Of a stretch of 7,645 nucleotides of DNA, positions 1-6,919 are shown piece by piece; the first letter of the stretch is position 1; the number at the start of each line of letters is the position of its first letter. The translations under genes and the position numbers were made by a program. The notes under the pieces are model-generated. The model saw nothing but the letters and a program-made list of their open reading frames with translations, ran no database searches and was not told where the DNA came from. The stretch comes from PWPS01 sp964573145 (GTDB taxonomy: Bacteria; Patescibacteriota; Minisyncoccia; Minisyncoccales; PWPS01), in the NCBI GenBank assembly GCA_964573145.1, contig CAZNIM010000031.1:1-7645 (forward strand). Direction: 5' to 3'.

Positions 1-53
1 CCATAATCGGTAATCAATGCAGATTTAACTGCTAAGCATTTACCTTTAACTCT

Positions 54-131
54 CAACCGACAACTTGAGCCCATAAAGATTTGGTTTAATAAACAACTAA
101 ACAATTATTCGCAACCCACAACCGACAACTT
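54..131. repeat. 13-bp direct repeat upstream of elp3
   Basis: The sequence CAACCGACAACTT occurs exactly at 54-66 and again at 119-131, 65 bp apart, in otherwise AT-rich non-coding DNA. The second copy contains the CCGACA that is the best -35 candidate for elp3, so the repeat could be a regulator site or simply intergenic repeat DNA. No coding potential was seen in 1-185. The function is unknown. Confidence 0.55.
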
Positions 132-152
132 TCAGCTTAAACAAGTTATAAT
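122..152 (+). promoter_or_regulatory. Candidate promoter of elp3
   Basis: There is a perfect TATAAT at 147-152. The best -35 match, CCGACA at 122-127, is weak and the 19-bp spacer is long. Transcription would start near 159, giving a leader of about 26 nt with no Shine-Dalgarno motif. An inverted repeat, AGCTTA (134-139) and TAAGCT (152-157), brackets the -10 box and could be an operator. The -10 element is convincing; the rest is tentative. Confidence 0.5.
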
Positions 153-185
153 AAGCTAAACTATCTATTTTTAATAAAAAGACTG

Positions 186-1772
186 ATGGGCTATAATGAA
201 CCACCAATAAAACTTATGAATTTAGCAAAAGAAATAGTAAAAAATCTTCTGGAAAAAGATAAAATTTCCAGAAAAATAGTCGACAAAACCAAAAGGGAAA
301 TTTGTAAAAAGCACGGCGGAGTCGACTGTCCTCCCAACATCTCTTTGATAGAAGAATATCAAAAGATGGAGGTTGAAGATAAAAGACTGGAAGCGGTTCT
401 TCGAATAAGACCGGTTAGATCTTTATCCGGAGTGGTTAACGTTTCCATCTTGACCGAAGGATACGAATGTCCCGGAGAATGTATCTATTGTCCGACTCAA
501 GAAGGAGCACCGAAAAGTTACTTGGATGACGAACCGGCGGTAATGAGAGCTAAATACAGCAATTACGATCCTCAAAAACAGATTGAAAATCGGCTAACTT
601 CACTTAAAAAAACCGGTCATCCGACCGATAAGATTGAATTACGGATAATAGGAGAAACCTGGTCTCATTACGAAAAAGATTATCGAGAAAACTTCATTAA
701 GAAATGCTTTGAAGCTCTTAACCGTAAACCGGCTGAAACTCTAAGTGCGGCTCAGAAAGAAAACGAAACGGCGAAGCATAAATTGGTCTGCCTTTCCATT
801 GAAACCAGGCCCGATTACATAAATGAAAAAGAGATTGCCCACTTGAGAAAATTGGGGGTAACGATGGTCGAAATCGGAGTTCAGTCGATATACGACGACG
901 TTTTGGATAAAAATCAAAGAGGTCACTCGGTAGAAGAAACCGTCCGGGCCACCAAACTACTCAAAGATGCCGGATTCAAGGTCTGTTATCAAGTGATGCC
1001 CGATTTGCCCGGATCCGATTTTGAGCGTGACTTGAAGATGATGAAGATTATCTTTGAAGATTCCCGTTTTAAGCCCGACTTTTTAAAAATTTATCCTTGT
1101 ATGGTGCTTAAGGAAGCTCCTCTTTACGATCTCTATAAAAAAGGGGAGTATACGCCTTATACCAATCAGGAGCTAATCGACCTTCTTTCAAAGATAAAAA
1201 GAGAGCTTCCTTATTGGGTTCGTGTTCAAAGAGTGATAAGGGACATTCCTTCACAATACGTAATCGCCGGGGGAGGAACTTCCAATATGCGAGAGATAAT
1301 CGCAGAAAAAGCTGAAGATGAAGGTTGGAGATGTGATTGTATTCGTTGTAGGGAAGTTAAGGACGACTACGACCCGGATGAAGATATAGAGATCTTCGAA
1401 GAAAGGTACGAAGCTTCCGAAGGGGAAGAGATAGTTTTAACTTTTGAAAACAAAGAGAGAACCAAGCTATTCAGCCTTCTCAGAATGAGAATTCCGGCCG
1501 ATCCCTTCCCTCCCGTTCTTCAAAACTCGACGATAATAAGAGAAATCCATACTTACGGACAACAGACAATAATCAAAAACGGAGAAGTTTTGGAAACCTC
1601 TCCGCAACACAAAGGACTGGGTAAAAAACTTGTCCGAAGAGCGGAAGAGTTAGCTCCGACCGATAAGATTACCGTAATATCGGGCGTCGGTGCCAGAGTT
1701 TACTGGAGAAAAAACGGCTACGAACTTGAAGACAGTTACATGGTGAAGACAATTTCCGACAATAATGACTAA
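186..1772 (+). CDS. elp3: Elp3-family tRNA uridine-34 modification enzyme (radical SAM plus GNAT)
   Basis: Elp3 uses a radical SAM domain and an acetyl-CoA-binding GNAT domain to install the carboxymethyl group on wobble uridine of tRNAs; archaeal and bacterial forms act as single proteins in the cytoplasm. The 528 residues match the family in length and order. A basic N-terminal region (about 1-80) is followed by the radical SAM domain with Cys95, Cys99 and Cys102 in a CxxxCxxC cluster motif, an ETRPD segment at 206-210, MPDLPG at 271-276 and a conserved LKIYP stretch near 300. A linker carries a Cys-rich CxCxxC (Cys383, Cys385, Cys388) followed by REV, probably metal-binding. The C-terminal GNAT domain has QHKGLG (474-479) for acetyl-CoA and ISGVGARVYW (498-507). 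The ATG at 186 has no Shine-Dalgarno; the next in-frame ATG is at 216, so the start is slightly uncertain. The gene is monocistronic and convergent with the HD gene. Confidence 0.96.
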   Translation: MGYNEPPIKLMNLAKEIVKNLLEKDKISRKIVDKTKREICKKHGGVDCPPNISLIEEYQKMEVEDKRLEAVLRIRPVRSLSGVVNVSILTEGYECPGECIYCPTQEGAPKSYLDDEPAVMRAKYSNYDPQKQIENRLTSLKKTGHPTDKIELRIIGETWSHYEKDYRENFIKKCFEALNRKPAETLSAAQKENETAKHKLVCLSIETRPDYINEKEIAHLRKLGVTMVEIGVQSIYDDVLDKNQRGHSVEETVRATKLLKDAGFKVCYQVMPDLPGSDFERDLKMMKIIFEDSRFKPDFLKIYPCMVLKEAPLYDLYKKGEYTPYTNQELIDLLSKIKRELPYWVRVQRVIRDIPSQYVIAGGGTSNMREIIAEKAEDEGWRCDCIRCREVKDDYDPDEDIEIFEERYEASEGEEIVLTFENKERTKLFSLLRMRIPADPFPPVLQNSTIIREIHTYGQQTIIKNGEVLETSPQHKGLGKKLVRRAEELAPTDKITVISGVGARVYWRKNGYELEDSYMVKTISDNND

Positions 1773-1802
1773 AAATAGTGCCCGTGAAGATGGTAAGCAA
1801 AA

Positions 1803-1833
1803 AGTGAGCTGTTTCCAGCTCACTCTTTTTTTT
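1803..1833. terminator. Bidirectional intrinsic terminator between elp3 and the HD gene
   Basis: A perfect 9-bp stem (AGTGAGCTG at 1803-1811 with CAGCTCACT at 1816-1824) closes a 4-nt loop. On the plus strand it is followed by C and then eight T residues (1826-1833), ending elp3. On the minus strand the stem is followed directly by five T residues (complement of A1799-1803, the first pairing in the stem), so the hairpin can also end the minus-strand unit. The TGA stop of the HD gene (1822-1820) lies inside the stem. Confidence 0.9.
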
Positions 1834-2398
1834 CCTCCAAATAGCAACTGACGAACCCTTCGGTCTCTTTCAATTTTCTTATTATCTCTTTAGCGGTATC
1901 GGTCGTAACCGCCTTTTCTACACTGACTATCCATCTTTGGAAACCTTTATAACCTCTTTCGAGATATATCTTCGCTTGGAGAGCCGCCTCCAGCCAGTCG
2001 GCGTCCTGAACGACTCTCGCCTCTAAGCTTCTCCTCTCTTCTTTTTCATTGAAAAGCTCCACCATTTCTCGGGACAGCTCTTCTTCCAAGCGAGATGATC
2101 CGTCTTCAATCGCCTTCATTTGGGCTTCCAATTGCCGGCCACAATAATTCTTATTAATTTTATCTCCGTCACCAATTCGGGCCTCTCCGAGATCATGAAA
2201 AAGAGCCATTTTGATGCATTTATCGATATCGGCTCCTTCATAATGAGCGATTATTCTCGCCAGGTGAGCAACTATGAACGAGTGCTCCGCTATGCTTCCC
2301 GGCCGCTCAACCCCCTCGGTTCTCAACCCTTCTCTCTTTTTCCTCTTCATCATCTGCAATTCGGAAAGAAACTTGATCATTCCGTTTTCAATACCCAC
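1820..2398 (-). CDS. HD-domain phosphohydrolase, YfbR/HDDC2-like
   Basis: This is a 192-residue HD-superfamily protein, probably a cytoplasmic metal-dependent nucleotide phosphohydrolase of the YfbR/HDDC2 group (COG1896), whose studied members dephosphorylate deoxynucleoside monophosphates. Numbered from the chosen start, the metal-site pattern is complete: His39 in the IAEH segment, His68-Asp69 in LFHDLGE, and Asp134 in DADWLE. Glu72 and Asp77 (in IGD) also match the family. The start chosen is GTG at 2398, because a strong Shine-Dalgarno (GGGAGGTG, 2412-2405) sits 6 nt upstream; the GTG at 2407 lies inside that site and is unlikely. Length is typical (E. coli YfbR has 199 residues). The gene follows the protease gene by 58 bp, has its own promoter, and ends in a shared terminator. 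The family is clear; the exact substrate is not. Confidence 0.88.
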   Translation of the reverse strand: MGIENGMIKFLSELQMMKRKKREGLRTEGVERPGSIAEHSFIVAHLARIIAHYEGADIDKCIKMALFHDLGEARIGDGDKINKNYCGRQLEAQMKAIEDGSSRLEEELSREMVELFNEKEERRSLEARVVQDADWLEAALQAKIYLERGYKGFQRWIVSVEKAVTTDTAKEIIRKLKETEGFVSCYLEEKKE

Positions 2399-2404
2399 TT
2401 GAGA

Positions 2405-2412
2405 CACCTCCC
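2405..2412 (-). promoter_or_regulatory. Shine-Dalgarno site deciding the HD gene start
   Basis: On the minus strand this reads GGGAGGTG, containing seven bases (GGAGGTG) complementary to the 16S rRNA 3' end. It lies 6 nt before the GTG at 2398, which is good spacing, and overlaps the alternative GTG at 2407. It is the strongest ribosome binding site in the window. Confidence 0.85.
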
Positions 2413-2424
2413 TTCAGTGCTAAA

Positions 2425-2453
2425 AGAATAATGACTATTTTCTTTTTTGTCAA
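2425..2453 (-). promoter_or_regulatory. Sigma70-type promoter of the HD gene
   Basis: A perfect TTGACA (-35, 2453-2448), an ideal 17-bp spacer and TATTCT (-10, 2430-2425, four of six consensus bases) predict a transcript start near 2418, about 20 nt before the GTG start, with the Shine-Dalgarno site in between. The -35 box begins 3 bp after the protease stop codon. No hairpin terminator separates the two genes, so the HD gene may also be read from the upstream operon. Confidence 0.75.
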
Positions 2454-2456
2454 TCT

Positions 2457-3311
2457 TCAACCGATAAAAAGAGTTGTTATCAGGTATCCCAAGATTGAAA
2501 AAAGAGCAATCGGAGGAAGGGCGGGAATCGGTTTTTTCTCTTTTTGAGTAATAAAAAAGAAGAAAGAGAAGAAGAGTCCCATCGTGCTGAAAAAAGCTAC
2601 CGCTAATGCCTGATTTATTCCGTAACTTATCGCCACCGACGCCACTAAAAATAAGGGAAAAGCCAAATCTCCACCGCCCAAAACCATAAATTCTTTTTTC
2701 TTTTTTTTCTCCAAATTATCAAAAAGACCACCGAAAGACGAAGGGATTATGAGTCCCAATATCGCTTTGGTTTTAATCATTTCGGTCGCCATTTTAACCA
2801 TATGCTTGGTTTTGTAAACCGCAATCACATCATAAATTGAAAATAAAACCAAAAAGAAGACAATTGCCAAAGTATCCAGCATCGCTCCCATCACCGCCCC
2901 TATTCCGGCAATCGAAAAAACGATGAGTAGATTATGAAGAATAATTACCGGCTTTCTTTTCCATAAAAGAAGTAAAATTATGATCAAAAACAAAGAAATC
3001 AACTCCCCTAAAAAAACGGAAAGAGTTATAAGTGATCCGAAAGCTACTGAAAATAAAAAGGCGACCCTAAAAAATAGTAGCCTTTTCTTTTTTAATTTTT
3101 CACTTTTGGAGACTAAAAATACGAGACCGGTGGCGATTACGAAGTAAACTAAAAACGAAAGAGCGGAAATCAACTCTTCATTTCCACCGTTTTCCGCATG
3201 AGCCGCTTGAATCAACTCTTCGATATTGACCGCCACCGCAATTCCCAAAAGAAGGGTTGCCGAGAAGAATAAAAGCTCAATTAGAAATATCTTCAGTTGA
3301 TTGTTTTTCAT
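2457..3311 (-). CDS. Presenilin/signal peptide peptidase-like intramembrane aspartyl protease
   Basis: This 284-residue integral membrane protein looks like a GxGD-type aspartyl protease of the presenilin/SPP family, which cuts substrates inside the lipid bilayer. All three family signatures are present in order: Tyr160-Asp161 (YD) at the end of a hydrophobic helix, Gly212-Gly-Gly-Asp215 (GxGD), and Pro263-Ala-Leu265 (PAL). The two Asp residues would form the catalytic pair. About nine hydrophobic segments can be placed (near 7-27, 49-67, 79-99, 102-116, 122-140, 144-165, 208-227, 230-253 and 263-283), matching the presenilin fold. Length and Asp positions are close to the archaeal homologue PSH of Methanoculleus marisnigri. 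A lysine-rich loop (201-206) between the catalytic helices is encoded by long A tracts. The ATG overlaps the NIF3 gene stop by 4 bp (ATGA), implying translational coupling. The substrate is unknown. Confidence 0.9.
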   Translation of the reverse strand: MKNNQLKIFLIELLFFSATLLLGIAVAVNIEELIQAAHAENGGNEELISALSFLVYFVIATGLVFLVSKSEKLKKKRLLFFRVAFLFSVAFGSLITLSVFLGELISLFLIIILLLLWKRKPVIILHNLLIVFSIAGIGAVMGAMLDTLAIVFFLVLFSIYDVIAVYKTKHMVKMATEMIKTKAILGLIIPSSFGGLFDNLEKKKKKEFMVLGGGDLAFPLFLVASVAISYGINQALAVAFFSTMGLFFSFFFFITQKEKKPIPALPPIALFSILGYLITTLFIG

Positions 3312-4246
3312 TTATTTCTCGCATGTCGGATAAGTCCCGAGCAAGGAATTATTTCCGGACCCGTCAATTTATCCAAAAAGAGATTTACACCGATCGAATC
3401 GGAAGACATATGTCCGGCGATAACCACGTTTATGTGCGCCTTCTGAGCCTCTTCACGATGTTTTTCCGAGATATGCATCCCGATGACCGTTCCCGCTCCC
3501 GCATCCGCTAATTTGCGGTATATCTCGGGAGAGCCTTCCGTTCCTCCGGTAATCTCGCTGAGAACTATCTTTCCCGCTCTATTCTCTTTGCTTCCGACAA
3601 AGATATCGGGGCCGATTCCGAGCTCTTCGGCTCTTTTGTATTCTTCTATCTCGAGAAGTGAATCCAAAACTTCTTTAAGTAGTCTCGGATCATCTTTTTT
3701 CAATTTTTTCTCGACAAAGCGAGCAACCAGATTGTCGCACGGAGTATGAATCGACATCAAGGGAATATCCAAAAGTGAAGCCGTATCGACGGCTCGCTGA
3801 TGATTTCCCGGAGAAAGTCCCCGAGAAACTTCCTTGATTCTTTTCTTTAAGAGCTTTTCCGCTATATTTACCGGAACTCCGTATTGAGCTAAAACGTCAA
3901 TCTGCAAATCCATAACGTCATCCAGTCCGGCCAAGGCTATTCCTCTCGGGTGGTGAGAAATAACCAGATCGACTCCCAGCTTGTCGGCCAAAAGAAGCTC
4001 TTCTCCGTCGATGTCGATTCCCACTAAAATCTTTTCTACTTTTTTATCCGGATCTCCGTGCAGAATTCTGGTATCGCTGTAGGGATTTTTCAACCGCTCC
4101 TTGTCGAAAGAACTTTTTCTTTTCTCGGAAAGCTTTTCGTATGCTTTTTTTGCTTCTTTCAGTTTTCTGTTTATCTCTTTTTCACCTCTGAAATCGGCTT
4201 TTTTACCTTCTTTTATCGCTAATTCGTATATCTCTTTTATAGTCAT
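3308..4246 (-). CDS. NIF3-family (Nif3/YbgI-like) metal-binding protein
   Basis: This 312-residue protein belongs to the NIF3 (NGG1-interacting factor 3) family, cytoplasmic proteins that bind two metal ions and usually form hexameric rings; their biochemical role is unsettled. Visible motifs are ISHHP (His98, His99), IHTPCDN (His167, Asp171) and IAGHMSSD (His279, Asp283). In E. coli YbgI the last pair is His-x3-Glu, so the expected Glu appears as Asp here. Residues 1-70 form a Lys/Glu-rich, probably helical extension ahead of the first NIF3 strand (KILVGIDID, 72-80). The ATG start has a good Shine-Dalgarno 6 nt upstream that lies within the end of rtcB. The gene starts 1 nt after the rtcB stop and overlaps the next gene by 4 bp. 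The family is secure; the function is not known. Confidence 0.9.
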   Translation of the reverse strand: MTIKEIYELAIKEGKKADFRGEKEINRKLKEAKKAYEKLSEKRKSSFDKERLKNPYSDTRILHGDPDKKVEKILVGIDIDGEELLLADKLGVDLVISHHPRGIALAGLDDVMDLQIDVLAQYGVPVNIAEKLLKKRIKEVSRGLSPGNHQRAVDTASLLDIPLMSIHTPCDNLVARFVEKKLKKDDPRLLKEVLDSLLEIEEYKRAEELGIGPDIFVGSKENRAGKIVLSEITGGTEGSPEIYRKLADAGAGTVIGMHISEKHREEAQKAHINVVIAGHMSSDSIGVNLFLDKLTGPEIIPCSGLIRHARNK

Positions 4247-4247
4247 A

Positions 4248-5669
4248 TTATTCTCCTTTTATTACTGCTAACGGTTTTACTTTGGCTACTTTTTTGGCCA
4301 ACCTCGCCCCGGCTACGACATCGACGACTTCATCGATATCCTTGTAAGCGCGTGGATCTTCTTCAACCACTCCCTTTTTCGATTTCGATTTCACCAATAT
4401 ATTTTTCTCATTCATCAACTCAAAAAGACTTTGGGTTGAAAACTTTCTCTTCGCCTTGGTTCTCGACATTCTTCTTCCCGCTCCGTGAGCCGTTGAATAA
4501 AAAGAGGGTGATCCCGCTCTGATTCCGGATAGGATATAAGAAGAAGTTCCCATACTTCCCGGCATTATAACCGGTTGACCCGTCTCCTTATAAATTTCGG
4601 GGAGCTCTCTGTGTCCCGGCGGAAAAGCCCGAGTCGCTCCCTTTCTGTGAACCACCAATTCGACATCTTCTCCGTCTATTTCATGAGTCTCCACTTTGGC
4701 GGTGTTATGAGCTACGTCGTACATTAAAGACAGCTCTTCCGAGAAAAATTCTCTCCAGACGGATCTTATCAAGTGGGTTATCATCTGCCGATTGGCAAAA
4801 GAGAAATTACAAGCGGCTCCCAGTGCAAAATAAAAATCTTGACCCTCTCGGGAATCAAAATAAAATGAATTGAATTGCCTGTCCGGAAAATCGAATCCGG
4901 CTCTCTTTGTCGCTTTTTCGGCTTTTTTAAGATAATCCTTGCAATTTTGATGGCCGAGTCCTCTCGATCCGGTATGAATCATTACCGCCACCGCTCCCTC
5001 TTTCAGCCCGAAAACTTTTGCTTTTTCTTCATCATAAACTTTTTCCACTTCTTGAATTTCAATAAAGTGATTACCCGAGCCCAATGTTCCGACTTGGTCC
5101 AGTCCTCTTTTTTTAGCTTGATCGGACAATTTTTGATGGTCGGCCGGAAGCTTTCCTCTTCCTTCGCAGCGCTCAACATCTTCCTTTTTTCCCATTTTTT
5201 GACTTACCACCCATTGAGAGCCGTCGGTAAGAAGAGCTTCCAAGTCTTTCATCGACATCTTTTTTCTTCCTTGCCCGACGCCGGAAGGAACGGTCTCGAA
5301 TATCTTTTGGGCACAGGCGTCAATATCGTCTTCAATATCACTTTTTTTAAGTTCGGAGGTTAAGAGTCTCACTCCGCAATTTTCATCGAACCCTACAAAC
5401 CCGGGAGAAATAACACCTTTGTCGGCTCTGGTCGCCCCCACTCCTCCGATCGGAGGTCCGTATCCCGAATGAATATCGGGCATCGCTACCGCATGACGAA
5501 CTATTCCCGGCAACGAGGCTATATTTATCAGTTGACCGAGAGCCTTTTCTTCGGTTTCTTCAATTATCTTTTCGGTCGCATAAAGCCTGGCCGGAACTCT
5601 CATTTCGGAATAATTCTCCTTGGGCATCTCCCAAAGAAGCTCGTTTATTTTGGCGAATTTCTCCTTCAT
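4248..5669 (-). CDS. rtcB: RNA-splicing ligase RtcB (3'-phosphate/5'-OH RNA ligase)
   Basis: RtcB joins RNA 2',3'-cyclic phosphate or 3'-phosphate ends to 5'-OH ends using Mn2+ and GTP through a histidine-GMP intermediate. The 473 residues (numbered from the ATG at 5669) carry every expected site: Asp95 and Cys98 in FDENCGV, Asn200-His201 in GNHFIE, His232 in IHTGSRGLGH, His321 in AHNTAK, and His395 in the AHGAGR motif as the guanylylated histidine. Spacing is nearly that of Pyrococcus horikoshii RtcB, longer than E. coli RtcB (408). The ATG at 5669 is preferred because it overlaps the Mur ligase stop by 4 bp (ATGA) and places the family N-terminus correctly; a longer reading from TTG at 5711 adds 14 unrelated residues. 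No intein is present, and neither archease nor RtcA is in the window. Likely roles are RNA repair or tRNA processing. Confidence 0.96.
   Translation of the reverse strand: MKEKFAKINELLWEMPKENYSEMRVPARLYATEKIIEETEEKALGQLINIASLPGIVRHAVAMPDIHSGYGPPIGGVGATRADKGVISPGFVGFDENCGVRLLTSELKKSDIEDDIDACAQKIFETVPSGVGQGRKKMSMKDLEALLTDGSQWVVSQKMGKKEDVERCEGRGKLPADHQKLSDQAKKRGLDQVGTLGSGNHFIEIQEVEKVYDEEKAKVFGLKEGAVAVMIHTGSRGLGHQNCKDYLKKAEKATKRAGFDFPDRQFNSFYFDSREGQDFYFALGAACNFSFANRQMITHLIRSVWREFFSEELSLMYDVAHNTAKVETHEIDGEDVELVVHRKGATRAFPPGHRELPEIYKETGQPVIMPGSMGTSSYILSGIRAGSPSFYSTAHGAGRRMSRTKAKRKFSTQSLFELMNEKNILVKSKSKKGVVEEDPRAYKDIDEVVDVVAGARLAKKVAKVKPLAVIKGE
4252..4258 (-). promoter_or_regulatory. Shine-Dalgarno of the NIF3 gene inside the rtcB 3' end
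   Basis: On the minus strand AAGGAGA lies with its GGAG core 6 nt before the ATG at 4246. The same bases encode the last three residues of RtcB (Lys-Gly-Glu), so the RtcB C-terminus and the downstream ribosome binding site constrain each other. Ribosomes ending rtcB would unload at the NIF3 start. Confidence 0.8.
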
Positions 5670-6919
5670 ATTTTTTTTAATTCTTCTTCTATAACCTTGC
5701 GCTCGTTCCAAGGAATCTTTTTACCGTTTTTTAGTTGCATCCAAGACTCGGACCCTTTTCCGGTTACCACTACCACGTCTCCCTTCTCGGCTGCTCGTAG
5801 GGCTTTCCCGATCGCTTCTCTTCGATCTTTAACCTTAACGGCTTTTTCCCCGGCTCCTCGAGCGACATCTTCTATAATTTTGTTCGGATCTTCATCGTAC
5901 GGATCTTCGTTGGTTACAATTATCGTATCGGCGTACTCGGCCGCTATCTCTCCCAATACCGGCCTCTTCCATTTATCTCTTCCTCCTCCGCAAGCACCCA
6001 AAACGACTATCATTTTTGCATCACACTTTTCGTAAAGGTCTTGATAAACTTTCTCCAAAGCGTTCGGAGTAAAGGCGTAATCTATAAATACCGTAAACGG
6101 TTCTTCGATCACTTTCTCCATTCTTCCCGGAATACCGACTATCTTTTCCAGTGCTTTTTTAACCGTCTTTCGATCCACTTCCAAATAATCGGCAACCGCC
6201 AGAGCGGCCAAGCCGTTATAAGCGTTGAATTTTCCCAAAAGACTCATTTTAAAAAGTTCTTGATCAACCTCGAACTCGATTCCTTCCGGTCCGGAGATTA
6301 ATTTTTTTCCCTTTATTATCACTTCACAATTTTCGGGCTCTTTTTCGAAGCCGTAACCGTATCTTTTCTCGGCGTCGAAAGAAGAAAAGTAATCGAAGTG
6401 CTCATCGTCAAAATTTAAAACGTGAACTCCGGAAACCGCTTTAAAAAATCTTCCTTTTGCTCTTTTATAATTTTCGAATCCGCCGTGTGACTCGATATGC
6501 TCCGGTGAAAGATTGGTAAAAACGGCAACGTCGAAATCGATGAATTTATGCCTGAATTGCTTTACTCCTTCGGAGGTGACTTCCAGAACGACCACATCCA
6601 CCTCTTTTTCGACCGCTTCTCGTAAAAACTTCTGGATATACCCTCGTCCGGGCATCGTCATCTTCATCTTGTTCTTTCTCGTTTCTCCCAAAATTTCAAA
6701 ATCGATCGAAGAAGCGACTGCCACTTTTTTACCCGCTTCTTTCAAAATTTCGGCAATAAGTCGCGTAGTGGTTGACTTTCCGTTGGTTCCCGTTACTCCG
6801 ATTACCGTTAATCTACGAGAGGGAAATCGATACACGAGAGCGGAAAAAAGAGCCCAGCTCCAATGATATCCGGAAAGTAAAAAGCGGGGAGTTATCTTTT
6901 TTAAAATTCGCTTAACCAT
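5666..6919 (-). CDS. murE: MurE-like Mur ligase lacking the N-terminal domain
   Basis: This is an ATP-dependent Mur ligase, closest to MurE, which adds the third peptide residue to UDP-MurNAc-dipeptide in peptidoglycan synthesis in the cytoplasm. Visible are the P-loop GTNGKST (44-50), EVTSEG (113-118), FTNLSPEHIESHG (134-146), Lys155 at the place of the carbamylated lysine, GRMEKV (265-270), IDYAFTP (279-285), GGGRDKWKRP (311-320) and GKGSE (387-391). At 417 residues it is shorter than standard MurE (about 490): only about 36 residues precede the central ATPase domain, so the UDP-binding N-terminal domain is missing, replaced by a short hydrophobic/basic segment (14-36). The MurE amino-acid motif DNPR reads EDPY (338-341), DYAH reads DYAF, and GKGHE reads GKGSE. 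Ligase family is certain; third-residue identity, or even the acceptor, is uncertain. The ATG overlaps the ruvA stop by 8 bp and has no Shine-Dalgarno, so it is probably coupled. Confidence 0.88.
   Translation of the reverse strand: MVKRILKKITPRFLLSGYHWSWALFSALVYRFPSRRLTVIGVTGTNGKSTTTRLIAEILKEAGKKVAVASSIDFEILGETRKNKMKMTMPGRGYIQKFLREAVEKEVDVVVLEVTSEGVKQFRHKFIDFDVAVFTNLSPEHIESHGGFENYKRAKGRFFKAVSGVHVLNFDDEHFDYFSSFDAEKRYGYGFEKEPENCEVIIKGKKLISGPEGIEFEVDQELFKMSLLGKFNAYNGLAALAVADYLEVDRKTVKKALEKIVGIPGRMEKVIEEPFTVFIDYAFTPNALEKVYQDLYEKCDAKMIVVLGACGGGRDKWKRPVLGEIAAEYADTIIVTNEDPYDEDPNKIIEDVARGAGEKAVKVKDRREAIGKALRAAEKGDVVVVTGKGSESWMQLKNGKKIPWNERKVIEEELKKI

Noticed and set aside
16..40. Small hairpin AATGC/GCATT near the left edge
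   Set aside because: The stem is 5 bp with a large loop and there is no T run; this is expected by chance in AT-rich DNA.
2399..2407. HD gene start at the GTG at 2407
   Set aside because: That GTG is part of the Shine-Dalgarno sequence GGGAGGTG; the GTG at 2398 has correct spacing from it.
4875..5363. Plus-strand open frame of 162 codons
   Set aside because: It is antisense to conserved RtcB motifs, with no ribosome binding site or recognisable domain.
5670..5711. Longer rtcB reading from the TTG at 5711
   Set aside because: The extra 14 residues do not resemble an RtcB N-terminus. The ATG at 5669 overlaps the Mur ligase stop by 4 bp and starts at the usual family position.
5469..6035. Plus-strand open frame of 188 codons
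   Set aside because: It lies antisense to well-recognised Mur ligase and rtcB coding sequence, its translation is rich in Ser and Phe as expected for a shadow frame, and it has no family features.
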